The translations under genes and the position numbers were made by a program. From the NCBI GenBank assembly GCA_028554755.1, contig JAPTOF010000002.1, forward strand, positions 30,992,501-31,056,500: a stretch of 64,000 nucleotides of DNA. The letters are read 5' to 3'. Positions 25,034 through 36,752 of this stretch are shown one piece after another. Every line of letters starts with the position of its first letter. The stretch's first letter is position 1. Source of the stretch: Cordia subcordata. Taxonomy: Eukaryota; Streptophyta; Magnoliopsida; Boraginales; Cordiaceae. Under the pieces are notes generated by a model. That model was given only the letters and a program-made list of their open reading frames with translations, had not been told where the DNA came from and did not search any database.

Positions 25034-25775
25034 GGCAGCCTGAACCGTCCTCGTACCCGTCCCCAACGTACCCTTCCGAGCACTGGCACCGGTACCCCGG
25101 CTCACCGGTCACAGGTGATAACAATTGAGTACAATTAGCACGCTTAGAGCATTTGCAGCCTCCTCGAAGCCACCATCCCACCTGAACCAATTGAACATCC
25201 AAAGAAACCGCGGTACTATTACCTTTCCCGAGAGACTCCACAGAGATAGCTGAAAACAAAGCTCTGCAATTGCTTCTTGACAAGTTCTGATAATCAAGAA
25301 ACATGCTCTGATTGTTTGGCTCAGTGTAACAGCTGATAGTCTCGTTGCCACAATCTTGCAGCTCAAAGCGAGTCTGCACCATTGTTGCTGGTAACCAACA
25401 AGCAGTGAAATTCGAGCTGCAGTTTTGGAGCAGGATTCCATTGTGCGACGTTGGAGCAAAGTTTGGAGAGAAAAGCTCTCGGAGGGTTTCGATCGGACGG
25501 CCACATTGCGCCGGAAGGTTGACCAGTATGCCATCAGAAGTTATATCGTGGACTTGGAAACCATTGATGGTTATGGTGGAATTTGAGGTGCAATTCAGCT
25601 GGATTTTGCAGCCTGAGGAGAACCCGAAAGGCGAAGGCAGGCGATTCTGTGGGTATTTTCCGCAGGCTCGATTGCAATTACTTGTATCTGCTCTGGCTGC
25701 TGAAGGAAGAATGATAACTAAAACACAGATGGTGAGTTTCAGAAAGTCTAATATCATCATGCTTTTCACCACCAT
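25034..25775 (-). CDS. Second copy of WAKL14-like ectodomain exon (partial gene)
   Basis: It encodes the same signal peptide, Cys-rich WAK galacturonan-binding-like domain and EGF-like segment as exon 1 of the WAKL14-like gene. By eye it is identical to 15773-16514 at every base. It opens at ATG 25775 and is 247 codons plus one base long. The copy lacks the last six bases of the original exon (AGAGAG) but still ends at a GTACG donor in phase 1. No WAKL transmembrane/kinase exons follow. The next exon-like unit on this strand is the LRK10L kinase at 23879, also starting in phase 1. If unspliced, the frame runs about 30 codons further to a stop at 24945. Function is unknown: it may be a secreted decoy-like fragment, part of a hybrid receptor, or non-functional. 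Confidence 0.7.
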
Positions 25776-25801
25776 ACAAATCAAGAAAATATGAGAAAAA
25801 C

Positions 25802-26406
25802 TGCCTGTATCTCACTAGTTGACGGTTTCTGGAAGCAGTAAATGGAAATTTTTTTTGTTTTTTTGGTTGGATTAGAAATCACTCTGCAACTGCACCAACC
25901 ATGACGAAAAATTTCAAGACATGGGGAGGGGTTCATTTAGAATGGAGGCGGCAGCACAACTTGGTTTGGGTGTGGATAACCCAAGGGGATATGACTGCAG
26001 AAGGGGTAGGAAAAAATTTCAGTCAACTGCTTGCTTTGTATTATTGGATCTTGATCCCACTAGAATCGAATAGACTTTGCATTGACTTTGAATTGGGTGG
26101 TGGAACTTCTTTTTCAACCCAAAAAAAAAAAGGAAAAAAAATTTGATTGCTTTAGCCTTGATTTTGGTGTTGATTGGATAAATTAAATTTTTTTTTTTGG
26201 GGTCACTTGATAAATGAATGAATGAGGGGAAAGAAATAATGCAAGGAAGAAACAGTAAACAATTCTATGGTGTCGAACAATAACAGGAAAAAAAAAAAAA
26301 CACTAAGGTCATTTGACTCATGGAACGTGGAAGATTAAGCTGGTTGAAAAACACGGTTTGAACAGAATGACAGCAAGAGGACTAGGGATAATGAAATAAA
26401 ATATAG
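25802..26406. other. Diverged 5' flank of the WAKL-exon copy
   Basis: Blocks match the 16.54-16.87 kb flank imperfectly: CTGCAACTGCA, TTTAGCCTTGATTTT, GTTGATTGGAT and TTTGACTCATGGAAC. Spacing is about 230 bp longer than in the original, so an insertion is likely between about 25900 and 26130. No gene. Confidence 0.6.
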
Positions 26407-26866
26407 ATGGGTAGCTCCAAAAAGGATATTAAAATAAATTGTGATGCTGCATTTGATGATGTAGAGTTAATGACAGGTATAGGAGTAGTCTGTCTAAACG
26501 ATAATGGTAAAATTGTTGATGGAATTGCAGTTAGGAATAAGCTGTACAGGTCAGCAGTGGAAGCAGAAGCATGGGCAATATGGCATGCATTGCAAATGGG
26601 TGTCGCAGGCTCAAGGCAAAGAGGTTTAGATTGAATAAGATTCAAATCTCCAAGGGGGCCATTGAAGTGATGGTGCAGAAGCAGATTGCAGCAACTGGAA
26701 AATTCATCCCATCGCAAAGGAAGCTTTTGACTTTATTGTTTCTACCCTTACCAAATGTCATTTTAAGCATGTTAGGCGTAAGTATACTGAACTAGCAAAA
26801 TTAGTTGCAAAGGCATGTAAAAAGGAATTAGGATACTATTATATCAAATGCTTTCTCATATTGATG
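26407..26866 (+). pseudogene. RNase H-like (RVT_3) fragment of a retroelement
   Basis: Residues INCDAAF (first catalytic Asp), GIGVVCLNDNGKIVDG and SAVEAEAWAIWHAL (catalytic Glu) follow the plant RNase H-like fold found in LINE-derived proteins. The open frame stops at 26634. A C-terminal piece, KHVRRKYTELAKLVAK, resumes in another frame at about 26720-26830. No transposon ends or full RT are visible, so this is a broken fragment. Confidence 0.65.
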
Positions 26867-28509
26867 CACGGAAAACATTAATTATTTATTACCCCATATA
26901 CATATATATGTGTGTGTGCTGTTAGTTATGCTTAATTATATAAATATTTAATTAGGTCATGAATGAATTAGTATCATCCGTCAATGTTATGCTGACACGA
27001 TCGATTAATTGTGATAAACTTTGGCAAATTAACCCTGGTTTAAGCTTGACTTGCAGCAACTATTTTTCTTTTGGAAGGATGGGATTTTTTCTTGAAATAC
27101 TCCAATCCCAACAAAAGTTGAAAATGGTGTAAAATCGAATCCTGTTACATTACTTCGAACGAAATATTAGCCTGCCTCACTTGTTTTCTTTACTAGGGGT
27201 ACAAGCAAAGTCAAGGGTTCCGTTTAACTAATGACAAATAAGAAGCAAGCCACCTTCACTCAAAATATTTGTAATTGAGTCAATAACATGCTTTGTGTCA
27301 GAAATCTATGCTCTCCTCTTTTGCATTTTTGCTGCCTGCACTAGTTGTTTGAATGGAATCCCATGATTTGGTGATTAGTTAATTATGTATAAATCGTATA
27401 GATTATAGCAAGTTGGATTTATTTTGTTGTGCTTACCAAGAAGTGAAATTTTTATAGTCATAAACGAAGAAGTTGTTGTCCTATACTAGATCACGTTGAT
27501 TTTACATCAATATGTATATACATACAGAAATCTCGTACAATGTTTTACGTTCTTCAATTATTGTCATAGATTGACAAGTATGAACTCTGAGGGTCTTGTG
27601 CAATTGTTCGATACAGGACTCGTCTGTTGATCATTTGGATCCGTATTTGTCGGGTGGTCTTGGGTTTTAATTGAATTTGTTGGATTTGGACCGATTAAAC
27701 AGCGATCCATTTCGTATACTATCATGTGAAAATGGGTTGCAAAACTTTGCGTTACGCAGAGAGGCTTCAGTAGAGTATAATGGAAGGCCCGTTTGCCTTA
27801 GATTGTCTCAAGTCAATCATTTTTTCTCACTGAAAACAAAAATAAGTTTTTAATTTGTGTTTGATTACGATAAAGATTTATATGTAATAGTTGACTATAT
27901 GAGAAAAAATTATATTATAGGGAGATATGAAATCATTGTTTCACAACCACTCTCTATAATTAATATATTTAAAATGGAAGTCAAATTAAATGGGCTTCTT
28001 TGTTGGTCATCGGTCTTCAAAATACCCAACATACTCTACACCGAAAATAGATGTTATGGCTTTTGCCCATAATTGCTTAGGTTCGAAGAATGAAAAATTA
28101 TTTTCAGGAATCACATTTACAAGAATTGAGCAAATCATGAGAATATTGCATTTCTGAAAATATAATATGCTTGGGAATTATTTTGGTATTCTGTGAACCA
28201 AATGCAAAAATATTACATTCCTAAATTCACTTTTTCAATAATGCTTCATAATTCCATGAACCAAATGCTCCCTTGAAAATAAATCCTTAAATAGGAAAAA
28301 ACTAGATCATCTCTATTGGATGAATGAAATTTGTATTAAAATTCCACTCAAAACCCCATTGTTTGCAAGATCAATATAACTTGTTAAATTTATAGACTTT
28401 ATGTCATCTCTTCACTCTACCTTTATATGGTAAGAATTTATGTGTTTAATATTAAATTTTTTTCCTTAAACAACAAAGATTATATTATATAATGGGGAGG
28501 GGCGAAAAG
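26867..28509. other. Gene-less AT-rich region
   Basis: No recognised coding sequence. Open frames at 27671-28072 have no motifs. No clear repeat boundaries were found. Confidence 0.5.
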
Positions 28510-28520
28510 ATGATATTAAC

Positions 28521-28706
28521 TAATAAGTTGTTGGTTGAGGTGGTAGCGGCTTCACTTTTGTAAGGAGTAAAACACAAGTCTGAATTCTGGAAAGCGCACT
28601 TGTTGATAGGGCTTTTCTTTAACTATTCCCGGTCGATAGGGATTAGTTTTAAGTCTAATGTGGATTGAGGACACCCTAGCTCAAAGCCCAAAAAAAAAAA
28701 AGAAAA
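28521..28706 (+). mobile_element. tRNA-derived SINE with target-site duplication
   Basis: The A-box-like TGGTTGAGGTGGTAGCGG and a B-box-like AAGTCTGAATTCTGG are followed by a body ending CTCAAAGCCC and a poly(A) tail. An exact 11-bp duplication ATGATATTAAC flanks it at 28510-28520 and 28707-28717, marking target-primed insertion. The intact duplication and tail suggest a younger copy than the one at 21640. Confidence 0.82.
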
Positions 28707-28968
28707 ATGATATTAACAAAGCTCAATCTTATCAACCTCATTGTTTTTGTTGTATCATCGCATAATGGTATGTTGCAGCTTCAACTCACTCTACAAAATG
28801 CCTCGAATTATTTTATAATTTTATTTGCAAAATTAATTAGTTTCCATTTAGCCCTCAATTTTCACTAGTTTTGGTCACCAAAGCCCCATTTAGGATGATA
28901 AAACATCCAAAATTTATGCAATATCCTTCTTATTGTCAATTTCATTGGTGTTAGACATCCCAACCAAC

Positions 28969-29086
28969 AGCCTGTTTGGCTAAGCTTATTTGGAACTTAT
29001 AAGATACAAATAGTAAAAAAATATGTAAGCGATTATTTTTTTTTATAAAAAATTATAAGTTGCAAAATAAGCAGAGCCAAACAGAC
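28969..29086. mobile_element. Short MITE, about 118 bp
   Basis: Nearly palindromic. The left end GCCTGTTTGGCT continues to AAGCTTATTTGGAACTTATAA; the right end reverse complement CTGTTTGGCTCTGCTTATTT continues to GCAACTTATAA. The target duplication is unclear. Confidence 0.6.
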
Positions 29087-29623
29087 TCCAAACAATTCCT
29101 AGGAAGTGCTTATGTGATTTCTACATGTTAGAAGTCAGAAAAAAGTTCTAGAGATTAGAACAGTTTTTTGTCCTGCCATGTAATGTCGCTTTAGAGTGAT
29201 TTATCTTTGTGAAGCCTCCATGAACAGGATTCCTTTAATGGGAGAACATCACCACCTTAAAAATGACATGATAGATTTGTATTATTGGATCCAGCCAACA
29301 ACTGTTATGATATAAAAGATCGCGTAGCAATAATGCCAAAACTGTCTGATGAATCTTAACAATCAAAAGAGACTGCAACTTTTACCCAATTTGTATATTT
29401 TTTTGACCCTATGCAAAATATGGTGGAAGCTAATTCTATTGATATTTTAGCAAATTTTTGGAGTGAGTGTAGGCATCAACTTACTGCACCCCCTCCCCCC
29501 CGCCCCACGTGCAATAGTCTTTCTCTTAGCCATGAAAAATTTTATTCGTGTTATCAAAAGAAATGTTCTAACTGTTTTATGTTTGGCATGGTGTACATGT
29601 GGCTATTATGGGTTGGAAGGACT
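29087..29623. other. Gene-less spacer left of the hAT element
   Basis: No gene supported. An open frame from 29411 runs into the transposon end and is not credible. Confidence 0.5.
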
Positions 29624-30648
29624 GCTGCATGTAGGGGTGGAAATCGGATTGGGTTTTCGGGTTTTTCGGGTTTCGGGTGGAAAAAATACCCGATCGGGTA
29701 GTTAAATAGTAACTATCCGGTCGGATATTGGATTTTTCGAATGCCGGGTTTTTCGGGTATTCGAAATTCTTATGAAGCTAAAAAATGCAAAACTGCATAC
29801 CGTCTTTTTTGTGCTAAGTTACCAAGTACGTTCATCGATAGTTAAAGTAATTACATCCACGAACACAAATAGCAAATAGCACCATACTAAAAACTAAACA
29901 TCAAATCTAATAAACAAGAGATAACATGCACAACTTGCTAAAAAATTGGCAACCTATCCAAAAATTGCTTAGTAAAATAATGTAATTTGCCATGTACAAC
30001 TTGTCCAGAAACAACATACACAACCTGCCCAAAGATTACTAATTAATGCCATTCAACATCTAACATCACCTATCCAAAATAACATGTCCACAACCTATCA
30101 ATAAATTATGAACTCATTAATGCCATTCAACATTTCAATTTTCAACCTGTCTAAAAATTGACCAACACTATGCTACTAATCTATTCGATCCATAAGCCGA
30201 GAAAAGCACACAACAATAGTCAATAGTTAACAACTATTATGTTTGTACCAAAGACAAATAATTAAAACATCTCAATAGAAAAGCCAAGTTAAAACATTTC
30301 AAACAAAGTAATAAAATGCTAAAAGCATCTTCAAACATTCAACATCCAAGTACTTTCCCAACTCCAAAATCTCAGCTCAAGCATCACTTCCTGCAAAAAT
30401 AAGAAAGTTGCAAATTAACTAAAGAAATCAATTATTCTCAATAATAAGTGAACCAATTAATAAGGCCAAAACAAGAAACAACCCAAATCCCAAATCATAT
30501 GTCCACAATAGTGGCATCGGCCCCATTCCTACTCAACTCTGAAATAATTAACAAGAAATCAGCCAATAATAATAATAATAATAATAGTAACAACAACATA
30601 AGAATGACCAAACAAAAATTTAAAAGAATACATACCACTTTCAATAGA

Positions 30649-33125
30649 TTAAATCTCAGCTAGGTCCTCCTCAACACATATAGGAATAGAAGAGCAGCGA
30701 AGCCAATCTTGAGTACAAAGTAATGCTTGAACTATTTTAGGAGACAAAGAGCTCCTAAAAGCATCTAAAACACGTCCCCTTGTACTAAATGCAGCCTCTG
30801 AGGTAATCAGAGAGATCGGAACAGCTAAGATATCACGTGCCATCTTGGAAAGGATAGGAAACCTAAGTGCGTTTATCTTCCACCAATTTAATATGTCAAA
30901 CTTGGGTCCCTTTGCTTTATCAAGAACATTGCCTTCTCCATCAGACTCATCATCATCATTCTCAATCTCTTCAGCAAGATATTTATCTAATTCAGACTTC
31001 ACATGTTCACGTGAACTTCCGGACTTGAACTTTTTGAACTCTGAGATCAAAGCTTTTCTACCCTTCTTTTCTAAACTAAAACTTCCACTACTAGTTGTTA
31101 ATCCACCAGCTGAATTTTCAGAAGAGCTTGATGAAACACCATGACTTGCTTGACTATACTTTCTTTTATACTCCTCAAAGAGCTCATAAATGCCATTTTG
31201 AACTTCAACCTTCATTGTTTCTCGCATCACGAAATCATCATACAATTTCTTAAAAGCATAGTCCAAGTACTCCATCTTGTGACGAGGATCAAGAATAATT
31301 GCATAATAAATGATCTTGTTCATCTTTTCAACACATCCCCAATACTTATCAAATTTTTGTTTCATTGCACTTGCCATCCTACTCAACTCAAGATCATCAC
31401 TTCCTATCCACTCTTGGAGAATCAAAGCTAATGCACTTATTTCATGAAACACGGAATTAGATGTTACATATAAAGACCCCGAATGCGCAAAGTGAGATGA
31501 AAAAACTGCTCTAGAAATCCAACAAGCAACCTAATTCTCCGCCAATCATAACAACTAGGCACTCCTTTATATGGAAGAGTCGAAAGAAAGTCTCTATACT
31601 TGCCATCATCCCTAGAATAACTATCAAAAGCCCTTTCAAGCTTGGATGCACTCTCCAACATCAAATAAGTAGAGTTCCACCTTGTAGACACATCAAGGCA
31701 CAATAATTTTTTGCTATTGATTTTTTCAAGATCAATGCACTCTTTGAATTTATTGTACCTAGCTGGAGAGTTTTTAATGTATCTAATTGCATCCCTAACA
31801 TGAACTATGGCATCTCCTTCATCTTTTTGTTTCAACCCATCTTGCACCACAAGGTTAACTATATGGGCAATGCACCTCATGTGTAGATATTTTCCATCTA
31901 ACATAGAAGTACCCCACATTTTCATCCTTCCCCTCAAGTAACCAATGGCCGTATCATTTGAAGAAGCATTATCAACGATGTCGTAAAAATATTGTCAATC
32001 CCCCAATCAAGTAAGCACTTCTCAACAGCTTTCCTAATATCTTCACCCGAATGACTCAATATAGGGCAAAAGTTAATGATTCTCTTATGCAACTTCCAAT
32101 CATTATCAATGAAATGAGTCATGACACACATATAGTTCAATTTTTGTTGTGAAGTCCAAGTGTCGTGGTAATGCAAATTGTTTGAGTGCAATTTTTCAAA
32201 AATGATTTTAACCTTGCCTCTCATTCAAATACAAGGCATAAGTATCGGTTGCAGTCTTTCTACCAGGAATAACAAACATTGGACATGCAGTTGACATTAA
32301 TAACTTAAAGCCAAGACCTTCAACAAATTTGAAAGGAAGCTCATCCATAATCAACATCTTTGTCAAAGCCTCGCGTACCTTGTTTTGGTCGAATTGTCAT
32401 CTTGTAACATGTCCTGCTTTTTCACCTAATTGGATGGGCTGATGAGAGATACGATATTGATTAGTTAATTCTTCAAGAGGCTTCTTCTTACAAGCCTTGT
32501 AGTGATTTCTCAATGGTGTAGTCCCATGGTTTGTTGGATCGGCTCTTACTTCTCTACCACAATAACGACATCTGGCCTTTTGCACTTGTTCTCTTTCACA
32601 AAAGAACTTATCAAAATGAATCCAATACAAAGATCTAGGTGCAGATTGTTCTTTCCTCCTCTTTCCTTTCATTTTATCCCTTCCCCTTTTCCTCGACTCA
32701 TTTAAAGAACTAGTAACTCTTTCGGAATCTCTAAAAATGTCAACCCCCATATCGTCATCAAAATCTAATGCATCCTCACTTTGATCAGATATATCAAAAC
32801 TTGAGATTCCACAAAATCGTGTTCTTTTAGTAGGCATTGGTGGGTTAGAGGTTGCCATTTCTAAATCATACACAATACAAATTTAACAATTAGATATTAA
32901 GTTTAAGTCTATCTCATTAATTTCTAAATAATTTGGCTCTTCTACTAAAGACAACAAAAAAGAAGAAAAAAAAGAAAGCTTACGGGGTGGTGATGGCGAG
33001 GATGAAGAAGATCCATAAGCGATCGGAAGGGAAGAATCACATTCGGGACTTACTGACGATGATGTTGCTGAAGATGAACTCGACATCTTTGCTGGATTAA
33101 TTCTATAAACAGAAAGGGAACCCAA
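30649..33125 (-). pseudogene. hAT transposase (BED zinc finger, RICESLEEPER-like), broken
   Basis: Pieces in order: a Ser-rich leader (33125-32883), then a BED zinc finger at about 32640-32470 (CRYCGREV, then HYKACKKK), a catalytic-region piece with TWTSQQKLNYMCVMTHFIDN, a piece with WGTSMLDGKYLHMRC and STRWNSTYLMLESA, and the C-terminal hAT dimerisation domain at about 30880-30690 (ILNWWKINALRFPILSKMA, SEAAFSTRGRVLDAFRSSL). Breaks: an in-frame TGA near 32397, probably from a Trp codon, and frame changes near 32225, 31980 and 31470. The reading frame is otherwise well preserved, so decay is fairly recent. Domesticated relatives exist in plants, but the breaks argue against function here. Confidence 0.88.
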
Positions 33126-34269
33126 TGTTTAAATGCAGTTTAACTATGACAGTAAAAATATAAGCATGTTAATTTTTCACGACCATTCAGTCTATATAAC
33201 TTCCAAATATAACTGCTTCAAAGTATACACATTCACATATACTAGTCAAAAGTTTCTCACAATAACAACTTAACAAGTTTCTCCAATTCCACAGATTTAT
33301 CAACCAAGTTGTAAAGCAATGGTAAAAATTACCTCATATGCTGATCGCGTTGAACTAATTACACCAAGAATTGAAAATTTTCCAATTTTATATATCCTGG
33401 CACAAAAAAATGATAACAATTAGTTTTCGAGGGAAAAAAACCGAACAGATACTACCCAAGTGAATGATATTAAAACAACAAAATATAACAACTCGGGCGG
33501 AAAAAGAAAAAGAAAAAGAAAAAGAAAAATAAAAAACAATGATTAAAAAATGGAATCCATCTGGGTAGTTCCTCTACAACTACAAATTAAACAACAAAAA
33601 AAATTAAAAAAATTATCAACATTTATTATCCCTTACAAAAGATTAAAATCTTTAACAAAAGAAGCGACCAAAACCTCAAAATCAAACCCTAGAGAACACT
33701 TTCTTATAAAAGCAGACTAAAATCACAGACATACATTAGATGCATACACTGCAAGTTACATTAGATACATACATATATATACGCATACATAAAAATCAAA
33801 TAAATATTACATAATTATGGTAATTAATTAACAATAATAGTTCCAAAGTTGTAAATTATGAATTTTCTTACCTCATTTTAAGGAATTCTGGGGGAAAACC
33901 CCTAAAAACCGAAAAAGTTTCCAACTTTTGCAAACCGAAAGAGCTCAAATTTCTTCTTTCTTTATTTATTTATATATATATATATTTTTTGTACCCGGAA
34001 GGAAAACAAAAAATATTTGTTGGTTATTTTGTTTTTGGTGCTTTAATTTAATGAGAATTGGGTTTGGTTAGCAAAATTTGGTCTGTTTCTTTCCTTTTTT
34101 CCCTTTCTTTTTTCTTTTCGCCTTTTTTGGTTTGGGCTTCAAGAGAAACGTCTTTTTTTTTTTTATTTCTTGTTGAGATGCTGCTGCAAGTTCCTTTTTT
34201 CTTTTTAATCCTTCATTTTGCTTGTTAATAAAAAATCGAGTTCAAACACCTCGAAATGAAAGAAACCAA

Positions 34270-34302
<33 letters not shown>

Positions 34303-34328
34303 TATATACATATATACATATATATACA
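34270..34328. repeat. (TA)n/(CA)n microsatellite inside the hAT element
   Basis: Alternating TA then CA and TA dinucleotides for about 60 bp. Confidence 0.9.
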
Positions 34329-34779
34329 CTGTCAGTTACCAATTTTCTCGTCGACGCGGAGGTGCTTTGCTGGAGGTGATGCGTTGGCGTTAAGGAGGGA
34401 CGACAGATGAGCGACAGTGAGGTGAAGTGAGTAGTAGTCTAGCAGATCTAGGGCTTTTTCAATTTGGGGCTTTTTCAATTCTGCCGCAGAAGAAGTGACG
34501 ACTCGTGGTGGTAGTGAGTAGGGGTGTGATTCTGTAAATAAGTATGCGAACTGCGGTATAGTTACTGACTTAAAAAAAAAAAACAAAAATCGGGTTTTTC
34601 GGATCGGGTTCGAGTGGAAAAAATGAGTCCGAAACCCGATCCAAAATTATCGGGTTTACCTGAAAATCCAAACCCGGCGTACCCGAACCCGACATTTTTC
34701 CGACCCGTTTGCAACCGAATCCGATCAGGTCGGGTAAAATCCAAAAATCCGGATCCGAACTTCCACCCCTAGCTGCATG

Positions 34780-36149
34780 TTACCTTTTTTACTTTTACGG
34801 CCAGTTTGGTATGATGGTGACTTTAGTGAATTTCATTATCTAGTCTCTCAATAATTAACAAGAAAGAGAGAATTAAATTCAGAACACGCACATAATCTTG
34901 ATAAGTAGATTAAGGGGTTAGTCTTGCAAATGACACTTGCTTACTGTTGTTTGCATGAGCATCCATCAACTTGGGAAAGGGCGAGAAAGGATAAATTTGG
35001 GAATAATAGCAACTGTGTATCATTTTTAAGAAAAATTCCAAACTAAACATCTTATATGAAAAGAACGTACATAAAAGGCGATGAGTTTTTCAAATTCCGT
35101 GTACATTTCTTCTGCCATAATCCGTCATATGACACTACTAACAATGCCTTTCTGGTTTATGTATTAGACGTTGATCAAAGTTCACCAGGTTTAATGAACT
35201 GGCTATATTTGCTAAAAAGTAAATAAATTGCTTCCTGCATAAGCAGAATGAACTTTCTGATGATCAGATGCAAGTTTCAACCACCAACATGATTGAACAT
35301 CTAATCACAAAGATATACCACGATGGTGACTGATGCAAAATTTTCATAATTTTACTTCCCAACGTTAGCAATTCTGGAAAAAGTGTCCCACGAAGAAAAA
35401 TGAAGCATGGGCAGTACTGAAATGGAACACTTTCCTTTTATAGAATCTTCCCAATGAGAGCACATTTCTGAGTGCACTGCTTTTTCTATTTTTAGTATTA
35501 CAATATTCGTACGCTTCGTTACGTGGCAGTTGAACAACGGTGGCTTAAACCATGGCGAATCATTGACCACCAGGTGGCTCAAAAATGCCACAGTAGAGCC
35601 TGCAGAAAGAGACATGGTGATAGATAGTGATTTTACTTTCACGTGGCAGATTTCGAGGAAAACTAGGGCGTAGGATCTACGAGGTTATATGTGTCGATCT
35701 CTCATGGGACAGTTTTGCACGACCGTTGTTGCTGAGAGCAAACGGATGCTATGGCCCGGTAAGGTTCAAATAATGGAGAAGAATGAACTCTTCCAAAGAA
35801 CTCGCTAAAAAGTAAAAGTAAAAAAGAAAGAAAACCTCCGCCTGCCACACCGATGTGTCAGAATAATTGAAGTTTTATCATAAATATTAATTAATTAATA
35901 TGAGCAATAGTTCGAGAATTTGTAAGAGTTACCACGATAAATAATGAAATTAATATATTTTTTACAAATTTAAATTTTTAAATAAAGTGATAATTCTAAT
36001 ATAGTATCAGAGTTTAGAAACAAAAAAAAATATTAAAATTGTCCACGAACAACCTTCTGAACAAATTATGCTGCATGAGAAAAGACATGTAATCACAATG
36101 AATAACTAAATTAACAAATATTATCTCTATAAGTTTAAACTTTTAAATA
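34780..36149. other. Gene-less region right of the hAT element
   Basis: AT-rich. The minus-strand open frame at 35352-35642 shows no recognisable motif. Nothing else is supported. Confidence 0.5.
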
Positions 36150-36255
36150 AAATGCTCTAATACGGCGGAAGAAGTGGTAACTTAATAATAAGATATGTGT
36201 ACTCCAATACGGGGGAAGAAGTGGTAACTCATAAGAAGCTAGGTATATTCCAATA
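36150..36255. repeat. Degenerate short tandem repeat (about 50-bp unit)
   Basis: Three partial copies contain CCAATACGGGGGAAGAAGTGG-like sequence, with the first (TCTAATACGGCGG) and third (TTCCAATATGGGGG) diverged. Confidence 0.65.
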
Positions 36256-36710
36256 TGGGGGAAATTTTTTTGTAATGCTAAAGATTATTAGTCAAGTTTT
36301 TTTCACTAGGATTCACATGGTTCAACTTGGATGGACTTGTAGAACATCTGAGAATAGCTAAACGGGTTAGATCTGTGACACACTGTGGAATTGGCCAAAA
36401 TTAAAGGAATCTTATGCGTCAATCAGTAATCAAGTCGAGCTAATCGAGCAAAGAAACTATATAATGCTAGCTTAACGATTTGATAAAAGCGTACAATAGC
36501 TTATGCTATCAAGTTTTTTATAGACCCTTAAAAGTAGAGTTTTAATACAATTCGTCTTTTAAGTCGATCATCTCATAATAACATTCATGGTGGAGTTCCA
36601 ATCAGATTAATAAAACACAATACTTTATTGACATTCTGCTGATGTCGTTGGTCGACCGTATTACGCCCTTGTGGACAAGTTCTACTACTACGTTTTCTTT
36701 CGAAGAATGG

Positions 36711-36752
<42 letters not shown>

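Larger units (their letters stand above)
29632..34771 (-). mobile_element. Full-length hAT-superfamily transposon (5,140 bp)
   Basis: The ends are inverted, TAGGGGTGGAA on both sides (right end read as reverse complement). An exact 8-bp target duplication GCTGCATG flanks it at 29624-29631 and 34772-34779. An 8-bp duplication is the hAT hallmark. Both ends carry dense CCCGA/TCGGG motifs in the outer 130-170 bp. The interior holds a minus-strand BED-finger/hAT transposase gene with several breaks. The element therefore has intact ends but probably cannot make its own transposase. Confidence 0.93.
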
